Assembly (NCBI RefSeq): GCF_014306625.1
Contig: NZ_JACRYL010000003.1
Location: forward strand, 29,132-93,131
DNA: 64,000 nucleotides
Source: Pedobacter fastidiosus
GTDB lineage: Bacteria > Bacteroidota > Bacteroidia > Sphingobacteriales > Sphingobacteriaceae
Direction of reading: 5' to 3'
Every line of letters begins with the position of its first letter. The first letter of the stretch is position 1. Under the pieces are notes generated by a model. That model did not search any database. It saw only the letters and a list, made by a program, of their open reading frames with translations, and was not told the origin of the DNA. This document shows positions 61,926-64,000 of the stretch, piece by piece. Position numbers and translations under genes: made by a program.

Positions 61926-62771
61926 ATGAAACATACAATTAAAGAGCTAGAAGATATCGCTTCGCAAATTAGACGAGATATCGTAAGAATGGTTCACGGA
62001 TGTCAATCTGGCCACCCAGGTGGATCACTTGGCTGTGCCGATTTTTTTACCGCCTTATATTTTGAGGTTTTGAACCACAAAAAGGAATTCAGTATGGACG
62101 GCGTTGGCGAAGATTTATTCTTCCTATCTAACGGACACATTTCACCAGTTTGGTACAGTACACTTGCACACGCAGGTTATTTCGATAAAAGTGAATTGGC
62201 AACTTTCCGTAAGTTAAATTCCAGATTACAAGGACACCCGACTACTCACGAGCATTTACCAGGAATTCGTATTGCTTCTGGATCATTAGGTCAGGGTATG
62301 TCTGTTGCCATTGGTGCAGCATTAACCAAAAGATTAAATGGTGATAATTCTTATGTTTTTACATTACATGGTGATGGAGAATTACAGGAAGGACAAAATT
62401 GGGAAGCTGCAATGTTTGCGCCTTTTCATGAAATGGATCGTTTAATTTGCAGTGTTGATTACAATGGACAGCAAATTGATGGCCCAACCAAAAAAGTACT
62501 TTCTTTAGATAGCCTTCAAGCTAAATTTGAAGCTTTTGGATGGCATGTAATCAATACCGATGGTAACGATATGCAATCTATTGTTGAAGGCTTACATTAT
62601 GCTAAAACTTTAACAGGAAAAGGTAAACCAATTTTAAATTTAATGAGTACTCAAATGGGTGCTGGTGTAGATTATATGATGGGTTCTCATAAATGGCACG
62701 GAACAGCGCCAAATGATGAGCAATTGGCATTAGCTTTGGCACAATTACCAGAAACTTTAGGGGATTACTAA
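61926..62771 (+). CDS. transketolase, N-terminal subunit
   Basis: Thiamine diphosphate-binding half of a split transketolase, 281 residues; works with the next gene's product in the pentose phosphate pathway. The TPP/Mg motif is HGDGELQEGQNWEAAM ending with CSVDYNGQQ. The active-site His lies in HPTTHEHLPG, and QSGHPGGSLGCADF opens the domain. Two-gene transketolases are common in Bacteroidota. The stop codon touches a paired GC-rich repeat that separates the two subunits. Confidence 0.96.
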   Translation: MKHTIKELEDIASQIRRDIVRMVHGCQSGHPGGSLGCADFFTALYFEVLNHKKEFSMDGVGEDLFFLSNGHISPVWYSTLAHAGYFDKSELATFRKLNSRLQGHPTTHEHLPGIRIASGSLGQGMSVAIGAALTKRLNGDNSYVFTLHGDGELQEGQNWEAAMFAPFHEMDRLICSVDYNGQQIDGPTKKVLSLDSLQAKFEAFGWHVINTDGNDMQSIVEGLHYAKTLTGKGKPILNLMSTQMGAGVDYMMGSHKWHGTAPNDEQLALALAQLPETLGDY

Positions 62772-62895
62772 CCCCCTAGCCCCTGAAGGGGGAACTATTA
62801 GCAGGGTAAAAATATATTATCCAAATTCCTAACAAGGAATAAATCACATTTAATTTAATTAACAAATGAAGCCCCTTTAGGGGTTTGGGGTTATG
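62770..62895. repeat. paired GC-rich repeat module inside the transketolase operon
   Basis: Arm 1 (62770-62796) contains ACCCCCTAGCCCCTGAAGGG, arm 2 (62871-62895) GCCCCTTTAGGGGTTTGGGG. The centre is AT-rich, 74 bp. The two arms appear in the same order, relative to transcription, as in the module between the SDR and yqeY genes at 45.6 kb. The upstream stop codon touches arm 1. Confidence 0.75.
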
Positions 62896-62941
62896 AAAAC
62901 CTGCGAAGCAAGCTTGAACTCCTTTAAAAAAATATAAGACC

Positions 62942-63898
62942 GTGAAAAAATACACATACACAGAAAAAAAAGATACACGTTCGGGTTTTGGTGCTGGTTT
63001 ACATGAGGCAGGACAGAAAAACGAAAATGTAGTTGCCTTATGTGCTGATTTAGTTGGATCGCTTAAAATGGAGGCTTTTATTAAAGAATTCCCTGAGCGA
63101 TTTACACAAGTTGGTATTGCAGAAGCAAACATGATTGGTATTGCTGCAGGTATGACCATTGGGGGCAAGATTCCTTTTACTGGAACTTTTGCAAACTTTT
63201 CTACTGGTCGCGTTTACGATCAGATTCGTCAATCTGTTGCTTATTCAAATAAAAATGTTAAAATCTGTGCATCTCACGCAGGCTTAACTTTAGGCGAAGA
63301 TGGTGCAACGCACCAAATTTTAGAAGATATCGGTTTAATGAAAATGTTGCCAGGAATGGTAGTTATCAATCCTTGCGATTACAACCAAACCAAAGCGGCA
63401 ACTTTAGCCATTGCTGAATACGAAGGCCCTGTTTACTTACGTTTCGGTCGCCCGGTAATTCCTGTATTTACAGATCCTGATCAAAAATTTGAGATTGGTA
63501 AAGCTTGGATGGTTAACGAAGGTACTGATGTAACAATTATTGCAACTGGCCACATGGTTTGGAAAGCAATAGAAGCTGGAGAGAAATTAGCAGAATTGGG
63601 CATCGATGCGGAAATTATAAATATCCACACGATTAAACCTTTGGACGATGAAGCCATCTTAAAATCAGTAAAGAAAACCGGATGTGTGGTAACTTGCGAA
63701 GAGCATAACAAATTTGGTGGCTTAGGCGAAAGCGTAGCACGTTTATTAACTACAGAATTGCCAACTCCACAAGAGTTTGTAGCCACTAATGATACTTTTG
63801 GCGAAAGCGGAACTCCTGATCAATTAATGGCTAAATATGGCTTAGATGCCGTTAACATTGTTGAAGCAGTTCAAAAAGTAATCGGTAGAAAAAAATAA
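62942..63898 (+). CDS. transketolase, C-terminal subunit
   Basis: Pyrimidine-binding and C-terminal half of the split transketolase, 318 residues. The catalytic Glu is in VGIAEANMIGIAAGMTIGG, followed by FSTGRVYDQIRQSVAY and the C-terminal domain with VTIIATGHMVWKAIEAGEKL. The start is a GTG at 62942; no better ATG precedes the conserved KKYTYTEKKDTRSGFG. It follows the N-terminal subunit by 170 bp, a gap longer than usual because a repeat module sits there. Confidence 0.95.
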   Translation: MKKYTYTEKKDTRSGFGAGLHEAGQKNENVVALCADLVGSLKMEAFIKEFPERFTQVGIAEANMIGIAAGMTIGGKIPFTGTFANFSTGRVYDQIRQSVAYSNKNVKICASHAGLTLGEDGATHQILEDIGLMKMLPGMVVINPCDYNQTKAATLAIAEYEGPVYLRFGRPVIPVFTDPDQKFEIGKAWMVNEGTDVTIIATGHMVWKAIEAGEKLAELGIDAEIINIHTIKPLDDEAILKSVKKTGCVVTCEEHNKFGGLGESVARLLTTELPTPQEFVATNDTFGESGTPDQLMAKYGLDAVNIVEAVQKVIGRKK

Positions 63899-63910
63899 AT
63901 ATTAAAGTTA

Positions 63911-63971
63911 ACCACAAGGACACGAATAAACACTGGCCACAACAGCTTAGTGCAATTTGTGTCTTTGTGGT
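63911..63971 (+). terminator. inverted repeat behind the transketolase operon
   Basis: ACCACAAGGACAC (63911-63923) pairs with GTGTCTTTGTGGT (63959-63971) with one mismatch, then TTTTAATTG. The words also occur as dispersed repeats in this genome, so it may be a repeat acting as a terminator. The loop of 35 nt is long. Confidence 0.5.
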
Positions 63972-63986
63972 TTTTAATTGTTATAA

Positions 63987-64000
63987 ATGAAACAAGTTGA
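63987..64000 (+). CDS. possible start of a further gene, cut by the window edge
   Basis: ATGAAACAAGTTGA reads MKQV and then leaves the window. The A-rich upstream sequence suits a Bacteroidota start, but four codons cannot prove a gene. Confidence 0.25.

Noticed and set aside
1..64000. tRNA, rRNA and well-known riboswitches
   Set aside because: I looked for T-loop words (GTTCGAATC-like) with acceptor stems, and for conserved riboswitch cores, and saw none. A covariance-model scan would be decisive.

Overview
The window comes from a low-GC member of the Bacteroidota, most likely family Sphingobacteriaceae (a Pedobacter-like organism). Several features point that way: PorT and a Por (type IX) sorting domain, DUF4468 and DUF6089 proteins, a split transketolase, a long PurF-like amidotransferase, an M3 oligoendopeptidase, Bacteroidota-type -7 promoter elements (TAnnTTTG) close to start codons, and families of dispersed intergenic repeats. 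Nearly all of the window is ordinary chromosome. I saw no rRNA, tRNA, CRISPR array or prophage.

Layout. 1-3976: DEAD-box helicase, YkuK-type RNase H-like protein, TlpA thioredoxin, SRPBCC protein, DUF4468 protein. 4102-6553: an outer-membrane barrel protein and the ammonium transporter AmtB. 6900-15982: radical SAM protein, three inner-membrane transporters, a K+-dependent membrane pyrophosphatase, MarC, RsmB-like methyltransferase. 16019-21759: binding-protein-like lipoprotein, GuaA, dCMP deaminase, FHS sugar transporter, LysE exporter. 22509-33438: an accessory island (below). 33570-36763: PurF-like amidophosphoribosyltransferase and MurI. 37023-44867: an envelope cluster on the minus strand (hydrolase, CBS protein, NadK, DUF6089, UppS, BamA, two Skp/OmpH). 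45094-51598: YqeY, SDR, PorT, UbiE/MenG, EngB, UbiA, PepF. 51783-58001: Bcr/CflA efflux, a long APC permease, a RAYT transposase, a small membrane protein and Kup. 58179-63898: a T9SS cargo, FAH protein, M23 peptidase, BCP peroxiredoxin and the two transketolase subunits.

The most interesting region is 22509-33438. It carries two short peptides with double-glycine leaders on opposite strands. On the minus strand, a 65-aa peptide is followed by an S41 peptidase, a LytS-type histidine kinase and a LytTR response regulator. On the plus strand, a VKOR-thioredoxin fusion with a degenerate C39-like domain is followed by a 78-aa precursor with six core cysteines, a TlpA-like thioredoxin, a C39 peptidase ABC exporter and a HlyD adaptor. 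Read together, the plus arm can make, oxidise, cleave and export a disulfide-rich peptide, and the minus arm looks like a peptide-linked sensing circuit. That linkage is inferred from gene context.

Other notable signals are a perfect 25-bp inverted repeat of REP-like palindromes inside the RAYT gene, a 4 x 65-bp tandem repeat between ubiE and engB, a degenerate ~20-bp repeat array near 22.1 kb, two paired GC-rich modules between co-directional genes (one inside the transketolase operon), and a 49-aa membrane protein gene directly behind kup.
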